From Grammothele lineata (lineage: Eukaryota > Basidiomycota > Agaricomycetes > Polyporales > Polyporaceae): a DNA stretch of 64,000 nt. Location: the NCBI GenBank assembly GCA_002150815.3, contig NDFF03000119.1:1-64000 (forward strand), read 5' to 3'. The notes beneath the pieces were generated by a model, which had not been told where the DNA came from, did not search any database, and was given only the letters and a program-made list of their open reading frames with translations. Positions 44,712-56,589 of this stretch are shown here, piece after piece. The translations under genes and the position numbers were made by a program. Every line of letters starts with the position of its first letter. Within the stretch, counting starts at the first letter, position 1.

Positions 44712-45279
44712 GATGGTAAGGAATTGGTAAGGAATGACCTGGGAGCTATACCATCAGCACCCTGACCGACTCATCGAATACCACAATGCTGTCTGACGGA
44801 AATCATCAGTCGACTCCGGCTCGAGTCGATTGACAGCAGAGCCTGAGGTAGCAGGGAATCTGGTTATAATAAAGACTATTGACTTACTTAATGCAAGTTA
44901 TAGTCTCTCGACCTCTGTGTATCGGGATTGATCGCTTGCGCAAAGGAGAGAGCACTCTTGAGTGGAGGAGAGAACGGGACGGTAAATGAGCAGCTGCCGC
45001 AGCACTAGCCTACAAGGCGGCTGACGGATTGACTCGTCACGGCCGTGAGTGTGACTGACGCGTTCCATAACACGTCCGTTCCGGGCGCGGTGCAGGACAT
45101 GTCTTTAGTCTCACGTTATTCGCCGCACTTCACAGTGGACACATATCATTACCCGAAGCTACACCGCAATTTGCTAGTAATAGATTCGTCTGAAACAGTA
45201 GCAATCGTATGCCCGGCATACACCGACTCGTACGGGAAGGTCTCCGCCGCTACTAGCAGGTTCCGGCTGGCCTTCCTTC
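44712..45279. other. Intergenic spacer
   Basis: Separates the broken F-box gene from the stop of the next minus-strand F-box gene. A small dyad GTCACGGCCGTGAG stands near 45040. No gene seen. Confidence 0.5.
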
Positions 45280-47169
45280 CTAGTAACGCGCCACCTCCCA
45301 GTACGCATCTTCACCTTCTACCTGCCATATGTCGCGCGTCTCTAACGCCTCAAATGGGCTCTGTGTCAACGGGAAGACATTCACATCTTCTATGTGCTCC
45401 CGGACCCGAGCGAACTCCTCGCGATGCTGTAGCCGCGGAGGCCGCACGCCGGGCTTCATAGGCCTGATGGTAAGACGTTGCAGCGCACAGCCTGCAATCT
45501 TGCGCGCGGTGGCCATGTATTCGAGAGCACTCGTAAAACGACGGAGGTTCTTCCTTCCTGTGCGCGACGGGAGGCTCGACTCGAGTGTGAGCGCGCGGAG
45601 CGCTGGGCAGACGAGCGGGTCTGTCTTTGCGAGCCCCCGACAGAAGATGCGCATGACCTGCAAAGGGGACATCTCGTGCGTGAGCTCGTCGAGTTTCTCG
45701 AGTTCGTCATCCGTGAACACGGAAAGCTGTGCGCTCAGATCACGCAGCGCGGGCGTGTGCGCGAGCACTCGCAGGAGCACACGCGGGTCGGTGCCAATGA
45801 CGTTGATAGTGAAGTTCGTGAGAGATGCCAGCGCGAGCGGACCGCGGCGTGCGAGGTCCTTGAGGAGGTTGGAAACCCATACGGAGCTATTGTCTTCTTC
45901 AGTCGAGCCTTCCGCCCAGAAACTGGCAGATGGGCTCCGGAACGCAACCTCCACATAGTCGGATATATCCGACCATCGGATAGTGAGCTTGGTGGCGCCC
46001 TCTCGCAGGACGGGGATAGGATAGTCAAGCGTATCGTATGGATCCAGCAGGGCCGAGGCCATGCGGATAGCTACCGTGGAAGGGAGATGAATGTGTTTGA
46101 AGAGGCCGAGAACGATAGTGGAGCACCTGGTAAGAAGGATGGAGCGCACCTGAGTGAGCGCAAAAGGTTTGAAGTTTGTGATGTGATAATCGGGGTATTT
46201 GATATCATCCAGTTGAAGGAATTGAAGGGCGGGAGTACGCGACAGTAGAGGTAGAATGGGAGAGAGAGCAACAAATCGGAGTTGATAGAGGGAGAGAGAG
46301 AGATGCGTGAGGTTGGGAAAGGCATTCGAGGGAAGCCAGTCGGAGACAGCGTATATGGCGAGGGCTTTAAGAGCAGATTGGTGCCTTCTGAACAGAGTGA
46401 TGAGTTTGAAAGCATCTCCATCAAAACGCCGATGGTCCGTCCGAGGGAAGGAAGCTTCCAGGCACTCGAGACAAGGAATATCGAGTGACTGTAGCCAATG
46501 CGGAGCTCCTTCGCGGCGTATCTGGTGTATGACGTGGAGGCGTGTGATCCGCTGTCTGAGAGGAGAGAGGAGACTGAGAACAGTGGGCTTTTTGATGGTG
46601 TTCTGCTTCTGATTGACAACCTCTGCGACGTCATCACTATCAACGAAGATAGATAGCGGGAGAGACTGAGAGCGTTCAAGGAATGCAGCAGACTGTGATG
46701 GCATGTGTAGATCGAAGCACGTCCAGAGGGACGGAAAACCTATCGCGACGCTGAGCCATAGATAGCAAACGTGTGTTAGGGTGAGGAGAGGGGTAATGTT
46801 GACTCTGGTGTAAGTACGTTTTAACGAAAAGTCTGTCGGCGGTCCTGACACCAATGTGAAATCGGTGGTACTGCCTGAATCCGTCGAGAACATGAACACC
46901 CGCGTTAGGATTTCAGTCGGGAGTCTGTTCACAGAAGCGAACGCATTGAGTCGCCGAAGGACGTCGGTGCAGATCGCCGCAGAGGTTGACCGGAGTGCCG
47001 AATGGAGGGCTTCAAGCTGATCTTGGCTGCGGATAATCAATGTCATACGTGCATGCGCGTAAATCAAGTAGACTTACTCAAGATGAGCGCACAACCGGTC
47101 GTAATCTACCCTCAACCTTGATACAATTGCTAGAGCATCCAGATGCGAATGTACGTCGGAATGGCCCAT
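45280..47169 (-). CDS. F-box protein with leucine-rich C-terminal region (5)
   Basis: Exon 47169-47078 (92 nt) and exon 47026-45280 join over a 51-nt intron in phase 2, giving about 612 residues. The F-box (VNRLPTEILTRVFMFST ... LLTLTHVCYLWLSVAIGFPSLWTCFDLHM) lies at about residues 64-125, followed by AAFLERSQSLPLSIFVDSDD and a leucine-rich region. The chain ends in IWQVEGEDAYWEVARY. It is one of three close paralogues in the window (with those ending at 58497 and 60996). All three share the 92-nt first exon, the 51-nt intron and the VNxLPTEILTRxF signature. The residues coded by the separate microexon in other family members are here fused to exon 2 (DQDQ). Expected role: SCF receptor with unknown target. 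Confidence 0.87.
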
Positions 47170-47249
47170 CTTAGGGTAAAAGGACACAATCAGAAAATGG
47201 AGCACCTGTGACCTTGGACACCGAATACCTTGCGTACTTTTGCTTAGTT

Positions 47250-47575
47250 TACTTGCTGCAGCGAGTCGACGACACGTCGTGACTGATGTTCCGAGTCAGC
47301 ATTGGACGAGCGACTGTACCAGCAGGTCATGGTAGGAATCTCTACTCACATTTCTCGGGGAGAATGAGTAGAGAGCGTGCAGGTTTGATCCTGGGCCGAT
47401 GTTCTTGAAGCGTGGATACGTTGGCACCAGCAGTCCTCAGTTCAGCTTTGGGAGAAACGCCGTGACGTGGTGGGAACCAAGGGATCCAGACAGAAAGCAA
47501 ACAACTCCTCCGAGCCGCCAATTACTGCCAGCACGTCAGGCTGGTTCGTGACGTAACATGTACGTCAGATTGGTA
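47250..47575 (-). promoter_or_regulatory. Upstream block shared by three paralogous F-box genes
   Basis: Upstream of this gene (GGTGGGAACCAAGGGATC ... GACAGAAAGCAAACAACTCC ... GTGACGTAACATG) the sequence resembles the regions upstream of the F-box genes starting at 58497 (58560-58862) and 60996 (61080-61387). The resemblance extends about 350 bases before the ATG in each case. Part of it simply reflects common descent of the duplicated unit. Confidence 0.5.
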
Positions 47576-48249
47576 GGGAAGGACCTCTTAGCTCGCTGCG
47601 TCTTACAGCTGAAGGCATTAGGAACTCATGGCGGCCATCTTGAGAGATACGTCTCCAATGCATGGATCGCTACGCTTGCGATGATGACATACACTACGTT
47701 CAATTTCCCCGGACAACATTCATTGCAAACTCGGAGTTGCCCAACTCGCGCTGCGACAGTGCTCTTCTATGATGTGCTCACACATAGGTCAATAACGGGT
47801 ACCATGCAATTCCTACAAAAGAACAGGGAAATTACCAAGCCGCAGTCGTACGCCGGCTCACACTTTTTGCACCCCATACAGTACGCAACTTTGGACTCGC
47901 GCTCGCCCTGAGCGCGAACGGGTCTCTCCCTGACGGCGTGCCATGATTGCTTCGAAGTTCAACAACGTTCGGATATTCGCGAGAAGCGAGACGGCGCGCC
48001 CCCTGTTGCGTCGTCGCGTAGGCAGGGGGCGGTGAGCGCAACAGGCGTGCCAAGTGGGCGACGGTGCGATAAGCAAAGGAGGAGGTTTTGGAGGCACTCG
48101 ATCGGGTGGCTTGATGTGGTGGACGGTCGCGACGTGTCCGCCGATATCGGCCCAGGGAGAGGGCCCGGGGGCGAGGCCAATCACGAACGACGTACTGCCC
48201 AGCAACGTGCAGACATTGAGGAACGTTGCGTGACGAGGCAGGGGCACGT

Positions 48250-49200
48250 CCTAAATCGGGAGGAACCGGTCGTCCTTGAAAGGTTGATGTTTACCTGGAA
48301 CCGAACCGCCCGGGACGTCGAGAAGCGAGAGTGAGGAGCTCGTCCTTAATCGCGTGGACAAACCGGGCGCGTCGGAGGTAGGGGAGCACGACGCAGAGTC
48401 GTAGTCAGGTCGCGCGTCCACGAGCTCCGCGCAGACCGGGGCCGGAGCCCCGCAAGCTGGAGGTGTTTGATGTTGCGCGTGCGCTCGAGGAGTGCTGCGA
48501 TAGTCTCGAAAGAGATCGCTTCGAGCCCGCGTTTGTGATCTGTAGCGAGGAAGATACGAGTAAGGCTCGGGAAGCGGTTCGTGGGGATACGGGGGCCCGA
48601 CAAAGAGAGTACCTTGAATCGTGACGCGTACGAGCGAAAGAGCATGATCGAGGCGTCTGGAAGGACGAGCCAGCCCTGCGCTCAACGGTGCGATTGAGGC
48701 TTTCGACGAGTGATACGTCTTCTCGGACATCCAAAACGGGGCGCGCCCCTTCTGAGAGATGTTGAGAGAACGCATGCGTCATCGGAGAGGGCGTACGATC
48801 GGTGCTGTTGCGAATGACTCGACGTCGGCATGGTTCAGAGGACATAGCGCGCTCGTTGAAGGTTCGGGGTTGAGCAACGCTGTGGTCATACACGGGCATC
48901 CCCAATGTAGAAGCGACGGGGAGAACGGACCGGTAACGAGGGCAGACGTGACCCTGAGTGAGGGCGACGAGGCCCCAAGTTCGCACGTGAAGCAACTGAC
49001 GGATACGCATGAGCCCAGCGAACGCAGTGATGTCCGAGGTTATGCAAGGTGACGCAGAGCGACGAATGGGGTGAATACGAAGAGGGTTTCGTTGGAGAAC
49101 ATGTCTGGGGAACTTGAGTTTGACTTAGTTGGCGTAATGCCTCCATGGGATCGAGGAATGATGCACGTACGTTGACCCTGCCGTAATATAAAGCTGAAGG
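48250..49200 (-). pseudogene. Decayed F-box/LRR gene
   Basis: Minus-strand frames, with several shifts, recall the family: LVALTQGHVCPRYRSVLPVA followed by VAQPRTFNERAMSS (degraded F-box end and the AxxFLERAQSLPL block), then RFKVLSLSGPRIPTNRFPSL and SFETIAALLERTRNIKHLQL (leucine-rich part). The LPxE start of the F-box and the C-terminal third are not found. Multiple frameshifts and stops show it is old. It shares the SFETIA(A/S)LLxRTxN segment with the relic at 51.0 kb, which points to a common parent subfamily. Confidence 0.65.
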
Positions 49201-49319
49201 TAAGCCCCATGTCGAGGTCCTGCGTTCGATCAACTGTGAGTCAACGAGTCGATGAGCGCGAAACGAACGCTTCGTGCAATGCTATCCGAAGCAACACGGA
49301 CGGCGGAGGGATGGGGCTT

Positions 49320-49886
49320 TCAGCTCTCCGGGGGGGGTGCGTGATCTGGGGAACGTGGGGGTATATGTAAGCTGAGGACAACCATGATGCGGCTGGCGTG
49401 AGGGAGACGTACCTGCGATGTAGACACGACCACCCGCGCGAACACCCTCGCAGTCGAGCTCAAAGGACGGGCACGACGCCGATACAACACGATCGTCTCG
49501 CCCTGCATAGGAATATGCTCACAATAAGCAACAGCATAGTCCTCTGTGCGAACGGAGCACTGCATGTCAGCACTTTGAAGGTACTTGACGCGATGGTGCT
49601 GATGTGAAGAGGCAATTGGAGAACGTACTTTGAGATCGAACATCTCCCGCCTACTCTTGCGATTTGAGCCGCTGCCTCCGCTTTGAGCCGAAGTCCCTTC
49701 GCGCGTCCTCCCGCAAAGAGCGAAACTTCCTAGGCTCGGCTGCCGAGCTAAGCTTCTCCGAATCGCGAGCGTAGCTCCAGGTGGCATTTGCCGTATGACA
49801 AGCGTGTCGTCTTTGGCATTCGAGGAGAGCGATCCGGCATGAATACGGAGTAGATTGCCGTCGCGGTCCAAGTTGTTGTACTTCAC
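49320..49886 (-). CDS. Unrecognised ORF, doubtful gene
   Basis: A 188-codon open frame with no recognised domain. It contains RDGNLLRIHAGSL, a Ser/Gly/Arg-rich middle and EDYAVAYCEHIPMQGETIVL. A GTACGT donor after MFDLK and a CAAAG acceptor 56 bases on look like an intron, but the phases do not fit. No ATG stands at the left edge of the frame (the first codon is GTG). It may be exons of a larger gene or a chance frame. Confidence 0.25.
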   Translation of the reverse strand: MKYNNLDRDGNLLRIHAGSLSSNAKDDTLVIRQMPPGATLAIRRSLARQPSLGSFALCGRTREGTSAQSGGSGSNRKSRREMFDLKVRSPIASSHQHHRVKYLQSADMQCSVRTEDYAVAYCEHIPMQGETIVLYRRRARPLSSTARVFARVVVSTSQVRLPHASRIMVVLSLHIPPRSPDHAPPPES

Positions 49887-51009
49887 AGGAACAACGAGCC
49901 TCTATGAGACGAGAAGAAAGCGAACAGGATTAAAGCTCGCGAAGATCGCGGACGGGGTGACAAGGTTCGCACAGGAAACTTGGCGCGGCGAAACGGCTCG
50001 CAGCGGGGTCCTTCCGGGGATTCCCGAGCCGGAGTAGTTCCGGGGTCCCGATCCTCGCAAAGGGCCCCGAGGCTCGCGCCGCGTCGGCTCCTTGTCCCGA
50101 CCGTCTCATGCACCCGACTTACGCGTCACTGCTACCAGGCTTATTCTTGCTGTACGCACTGACCGTCATCGCACCTTGTGCAGACTATCGTTTGAACGAA
50201 ACCCTCTGCGTCTTGCCTCTATCTCAGGCTACTCGATCGATATCCGCACAGACATAGCACCTGAGCTAGCGTGCATGGAGCTTAGTCCATCTACTCAATG
50301 CCTACTAGGAGGTGACTGACGCCAAGTTGTAGGGTCATGACTCGTATCACCACAAATAATCTTCTCTACAAAGCATCCCGAGGTACACGCCAACGAACGC
50401 ATATTCATCAAAGATCTCCGGAAGCGTGACCTGTACAGGCAAGAAGTGACACTACGGAGCCGTGAGGAAGGATCATCTGCCTGGTAAGTCTCCTACTATG
50501 CGGCGGCTGCAGTCGCCGTACTCTCGCGTGCTTCACCGCTCACGAGCTTCCACCATCAATTTGTGCAGACCGCCAAGTACTGCCAGCGGCATCTTGTGCG
50601 ACCTCTCTTCCATGTTCCAAGTCTTCCTCTAACTCGGATCCAGTCAGTACTATCTGCGCGTGCACGCTCGACTCGGAAGCTCCATTGCCCTTACTCTCGT
50701 CTAAATCTCCTCCCATTGATGATTCACTGTTCTCAACGGCCCTGTGTTTTAGACACGCGTGGACGGCTACAATGGTGGAATGTGCTTAGCTAGCTCTCCC
50801 TCCCTCCCCCTCCGTAGACCGGGTTCACCCAGAAGACTTTATCATCCGTCCCATCTTCTTTCGCTTGCGCTCGCACGACAGCGTGAGGACCGGCCATATC
50901 CCGTACTGGCCATCGAAACGAGCGCACCCGCATTCTAGTTCATCAGCGCCACCGTTTAGCAGGGACGGATTGCCTCAGAACATCAAACTCTCCCTTCTAC
51001 TCGCGGCCG

Positions 51010-52010
51010 TCACGGTTCAACGAGCTCGTCCTATGGAGCCTCTTGGGTGTTCACTTCCCCGTGAACCACTTCTCAAACCGTACCCCTCTTTGCCTCTCCG
51101 TCGTCTACACAAACCGCCCCTCGAAACTTTCTTTCGAAACCATTGCTTCACTGCTCTCACGAACGTCCAACGTCGAGCATCGTTCAACTCGCAGGGGTTT
51201 GCATGCTGTGCACCGAGTTCAGGACCGACGTGCTCCCCGTGCCCAACGATCGTCCTCGCACCACGTTTCTAGCATCAGCTCTACTGCACTCATGAATGTG
51301 TACCTAGACAAGTTTTTCCCTCACCTCTACCTCGACAATATCCCACCCGTCGCTCGGATCCGGATGCACGTCACGTCGTCCAAGAACGGCTGGATCCTTC
51401 CTAATCTGAGACGTCCCATTGCTTTGCAACGCGACGCTCCTCTCCGCGCGCACGAAGTTCTCAGCCCTCGAACTCACCTCCAGCTCCTCTGCATCTGCTA
51501 TCCTCGCACCCACTGCGTTTCCCTCTGACTTTGGCTGGTCCTTGGGAACCGTCCGCGGCATCGAGCACGGGAAACTGCTGCAAAGCCACCTCCCCTGCTG
51601 CCTACACCGCTACTCCGCCGTTCTGCCGTGCTCGCTGCGCTCTGCCTATCCGCTTCTCAGCACGACGTGGGCACGTGAGGGTTTATCCTCGCGGCTCCGG
51701 GCGTCCTCGCGCGACCGAGCACGCGGCCTCCCCGACGCTATCATAGCGGCACGTGCTCTGACCTGTTCTCATCCGATACTACGCCCAGTTTACACGAAGC
51801 TCGAGCGCGTCATCGATGCCAGTGCGGGCTGCGGCGCGGGAGTGCTCCATCCCGTGGGCCATCAGTCGCGCTGGTGAGCGAGGCGATGCGCGACTCAGAA
51901 GACCGGGCAGAGGGATGGGAGGAAAGGGTTGCAGGGACGCGCGCTGCGCGAGACGTTGGAGGGGATTCAGGTTGCGGGGCGTGCCAGGAAGTTCAGGTTG
52001 GTTTGGACAC
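51010..52010 (+). pseudogene. Decayed F-box/LRR gene
   Basis: Plus-strand pieces in shifting frames: LGVHFPVNHFSN (compare WFPINHFPDLTHL in intact genes), SFETIASLLSRTSNVEH, YLDNIPPVARIRMHVTSSK and SALELTSSSSASA. They keep the order of the LRR region but have no F-box, no continuous frame and no recognisable C-terminal motif. It is inverted relative to the relic at 48.3-49.2 kb. The right boundary is vague. Confidence 0.5.
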
Positions 52011-52378
52011 GAATATTATATGTGAGGTGAACGGCTGTATGAAGAGTATCAGTGCTTCGAAAGTGATGCGAAATGCTAGAATCGACGAGATACATACGCT
52101 GAACCGCCTCAGGCGCGAGTAAGTACTGTGTAAATGGCGATCACTAATCCTGCTCCCTCGTTTTATACACGATCTGATCACCCCGTCTACGTTGTTCGAT
52201 ATTCGTGTACGAGGCTAATCCTCGACGTCAGAGCCTTCGTGGCTCAGCCTCGCGCTTGCCCCGTGGTTCCCACGTTCCAGCTTCCGTGCAGATCTGGTGG
52301 CGCACACATTTCGTGTGTTTGTTGGAGACGTTTACAACCTCCACCCAGGACCGCCCATCTGCGTTCCTATCGTTCAGC

Positions 52379-54456
52379 ATGCCCTCAGATACTGACAGCA
52401 ACACCTACTACATGCTTCTTGAGGATACATTGGCGAGATTCGAGACCGAATTTCGGGATCGATGCTCCGTGCTCAGGTCAGTGCCCTTCCAATCCTTGTC
52501 TGGATTACCGTCTCACATGCGCTCTTTCAGTAGCTCTCATGAGGTATGGTATAGATTACTCCTACCTTCTAATGCACCAGTTCCGCTCATTCGGTGAATC
52601 TTTTACAGTTGCATTTTGCGGAGGGCGTACTTGGGGAGTTCCATCGATCGGCCGTCGCGTACATCCGTAGTCGGATCAACAGCTTAGCTCTTCCCAATGC
52701 CCTGCTTCCCGACGAGATCCTCACTATCATATTCAAACTCTCAGTGGACTCCGCAAATCAACAATCTCCCGCTCGCGCAGTACCCAAATCGGAGAACCAC
52801 CCCAATCTCATAGCGCATCCGGGACCGGTCCGAGTACCAATTAACCAAGTCTTATCCATCTCTCATGTCTGCAGGCGTTGGAGGGCGGTCTCGCTCGCGA
52901 GCCCCTTCCTCTGGACACATGTTGACTGCCACAACTCCGATCAGTTCTCCACCTTCTGCGATCGAGCGCAGTCTCTCTCCCTTTCCCTCCTCATCAACAC
53001 CTCCGATGCCGCGAGCATAGGTATCCTGAATAGCGATGATGCTGGCGCGGACGGAGCCGTCGAGGAGTGTCTCTCGAAGCTCGGACCGCGGCTCCGCAGG
53101 CTGGATATCGTCGAGTCTTTATCCAGACACACTAGTCGAGCATTGGACTTTCCGAGGTGGTTGGGCAACATGCGTCCGGGAAGGCAGTTGCGGTGTCTTA
53201 CTGTGTCGCTCGCAGGTCCCGGCTCCCCGGAGTCGCAGACTCCTAGGGAATTCTTCCTATTCGATCAGCAATCAGAGGTCCCAACTCAGGTTAATGGACT
53301 GGAGGCGCTGTGTATTTACGGAATCCGCGCGTGGTTCCCAATCAACCATTTTCCGGATCTCACACACCTATTCCTGTCCTTCGGCCGCACGGCCAGCTTC
53401 CACCACTTCGGTCTCTTGCTCACGATTCTCTCTCACACGCCTTCTCTCGAGATATGTCATTTTTCCAATGTGGGGTGCTGGATGGACATCCCTGAAAACA
53501 TCCAAATGGCGTGGCCCGGACCTATTTCACTTTCCCGCCTCAAACTCATGGCCTTCCTTCGTTGCACACACGATATCATGCTTCTTTTACCCAAACTTGC
53601 TCTTCCACGGACCTCAGTCATCACAGCGAGGGAGATGAGAATGGATCGATACCCGCCACTTCCTCTGTTATTCGGCATACTTGATATGCTGCAGCATCCG
53701 CAGAGTCTTTTTGCTCAATCAATAAAAGCGAACTCATCCACGAAATTTGTTACTGAGGGGCTGCTATCTGGAATCTGGCTTGAAGGGGCCGGAAGTTTAG
53801 CATCCCGCTGGCTTTACAGCATGCTCATGCGTTCTCTCAATACTTCCTTCCCCTCTCATATAAGGAAGTGCATCCTCGATATGGATGTTCTAGAGAACGG
53901 ACCTGCCCTGGAGTTTGTGACGAACCTGCCGCTCCTCGAGGAGCTTCACCTTCGCTTTCCATCTCCTCAGTACGGCGATAGGCTCCGTCACCTTATCACC
54001 CCCAAAGTGCTGCAAGCCTTGATGCGCTTCTGCGACGCCTTCACTCCAACTTCCCACATAGGAGAGACATCCACACACACTGATATGGTCGCCCCCTTGC
54101 TCCATACCCTGGGGATCGGCATGAGGATCAGCTTCACGCGGATCGCAGACGGTTCCGAGGACCCTACAACAGTGCTCATGCGCTTACTTAAGAACATGCT
54201 TGCCGCACGCGCTGCAACCGGGCGCCGCGTGCGAGTCTTCTCCGTGCAGCCCACCGACGAGCCTGTAGCACCCGGGCTGGATGACGAGTGGATGAAGTGG
54301 GGGATGGCGAATCTCGCGACACTCGCGGAGTACGTTGATGAGCTGAATGTCATCCCATCCGGGAGACCGTTCTTTAAGAGGCCAGAGGTCCGAGACATGT
54401 GGCGAGTCGAGGGCGAGGAGAAATACTGGGATTTGCTCGAGGAGCATCGGGTGTAG
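52379..54456 (+). CDS. F-box protein with leucine-rich C-terminal region (6)
   Basis: Exons 52379-52476 (98 nt), 52534-52543 (10-nt microexon CTCTCATGAG, residues SSHE) and 52609-54456 join in frame to about 651 residues. The F-box (LLPDEILTIIFKLSV ... ISHVCRRWRAVSLASPFLWTHVDCHN) lies at about residues 67-120, then FCDRAQSLSLSLLINTSDA and leucine-rich segments (FPDLTHLFLSFGR). Late blocks are MLAARAATGRRVRVFSVQPT and MWRVEGEEKYWDLLEEHRV. By F-box spacing, microexon and C-terminus it pairs with the gene at 28513. Expected role: SCF substrate receptor. About 1.85 kb of the protein lies in one exon, as in the relatives. Confidence 0.9.
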
Positions 54457-56589
54457 GACTGTAACGCCATGGTATTCGTGAACAGGTGATGACCGCATGT
54501 TACTCACTGTTTGCCTGCGCGCCCAAGCAGACAATGATGTGAAATCTGAATTTAAGTGAAATTACACTTTGCGAGTCGCACGAGAGCGCGCCGGTAATGC
54601 TCTCAACGTATATAGCCAAGTATCGCAAAAACGCGGCCGCGTTCCGTGGAATGTGCTGGAATGTGCGACGGAGGCGAACCTAACAACTTCACAAACCAAA
54701 GGATCTGGTAGCGTAGACCGCCTTATTCCTACAGCGTCGATTCAGTGAAAGGTCGCATAGAGAAAGAGCGAAAAGGGAACGTGGGGTTTGACGCACAGGG
54801 AACGAAATCCACGCTCTCGCTGTACATCACAGCGCTCGTCGGAATCGTACTACGGTGTATTGATGCAGAACACGGCCGGCTGGCCGGCGTGTCTTCTTGA
54901 CAGGACAGCATTTAACTCAATACGAACGGTCATGATACACATGCGGACTGTCGCTTACCGGGATCTCAAACGTTGCGCTCATGTCGGAGGCTTGAACAGA
55001 CGCCCTTTGCTGTTAGTGCTGGTGACCTCGTCCAATTGCGAGATCAACTTCGCGGTGCCGCGCGAGCGAGAAATGGTGACGTCACTGCTCGATGCACCTA
55101 GTTGTCATGATTGTGCAGAACGTCAGCGGTTCTCCTTTCTGGTGGCGACAAATCCACAGACCGTGTACGGCGATAGCGCCGCGCGCTGCAACTTTGGGCT
55201 GTAACGCGGTGAATTAAGTCATAGCTTCAACACTTTCAGCACGAGAGATATCGTAGGATACGGAGGAGACGTGATACTTACCAAGATGGACGTGGTATGC
55301 GAGGGCATCTTCTGAGCACGGCCAGCTCGCATCCGACTTTTGTGCAACCACGAGCAGTTGCGCCGAATACGCAGCGAGGCAAACGTTTCGGACCGCAAGA
55401 AGCAACTCCTATTCAGGGCCAATACAGAATGACGAGCGCTCTACAAGGTCGGAGGGAAACTGTTGAATGTACTATTTATATGCTGGGAGTGAGGACGCAC
55501 CACGTTGAAGCGCCACCCGCGACACGGCTGCCCGACCGCCTGCGCGCGACGGAGCGCGACGAACGTTGCGCCCACTGGGGCTGGAACATTGGGCTGTGCC
55601 TCATCAATATAGGTGACCTTTCTGACGGCCGGCGACGCAAAAGAACATTCTTGATCTTGAGATGATTGTGCCGAAACTGTCGAGAGAACCACGTACTACC
55701 TCAGCATGATAACACAGTCGACGTATGAGCACTACGCACCGTGACCACTACGCGCAATACCTCACCTCAAGTGTCTCCTGGGCGTACCAACACGGAGGTC
55801 ACGAAGCGCCTTTGCCAGCAGGTAAGGCGTCTACAGAACCATGATCGGAAGCTAGTAGATCAGCAATGTGCCCGCTCTGGCAGACGAATGTGTATGCACC
55901 TGAGCTTGCCAGCCCATGCCCACTGAGTTGTCCTTCAATTCTACACATTCCTATCGATGCTTCGTCGCCGGATTGTGAGTCCTCGAGGTGATGCAGCGTC
56001 TAGAGGGCCAGTTGCGTCAGGATGACAATCATGCGATCTTACAATCGCCGAGCCCGGTTCGGAAACTTGTGAAGATGACACTAGTTCAAGTTGCATCGAG
56101 CGTTATGGATATCCAAGAAGCGAGCGGGAGGGAGAGATGAGGTACATGTAGCACGCTCCGGGGAGAAAAACGCAACGAGGCGGGAGCTCAGGAGCTCGTA
56201 GAGCAGTCGTCTGAAGGTGCCATCGAGCGCAAACCGAGCGGGCCGGTCCGCTGTCCCGCAACGTGGCGGGCTGACGTCATCCGTCTGACCTGTCATCAAC
56301 GCTGGAACTTTGACCTATATGAAGGCGTTCTGGCAACATACCTCCTCGCGCGTATGTTTATTGTGAGCGGACGCAAACAAATACCACTGTACCTATACCA
56401 CTGTTTTTGTGATAACGGCAGGACTCGTCTCGGCGCTCGCGGGGTGACTGCGGAGAAGGCTACACGCACGATTTCTCGATCGTCACTCGCGCACGGCGCC
56501 CTACGGCCATTGCCTCTGCACACCCTTGTCATCAAACATAAATCATACGATCACGTAGAGCCTGCCACAGTTAGAACACGGCCGCAGTC
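54457..56589. other. Intergenic, no supported gene
   Basis: Only ORFs of up to about 140 codons without recognisable domains (e.g. 54788-55204 and 55297-55665, plus). I see no repeat or RNA gene here. Confidence 0.45.
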
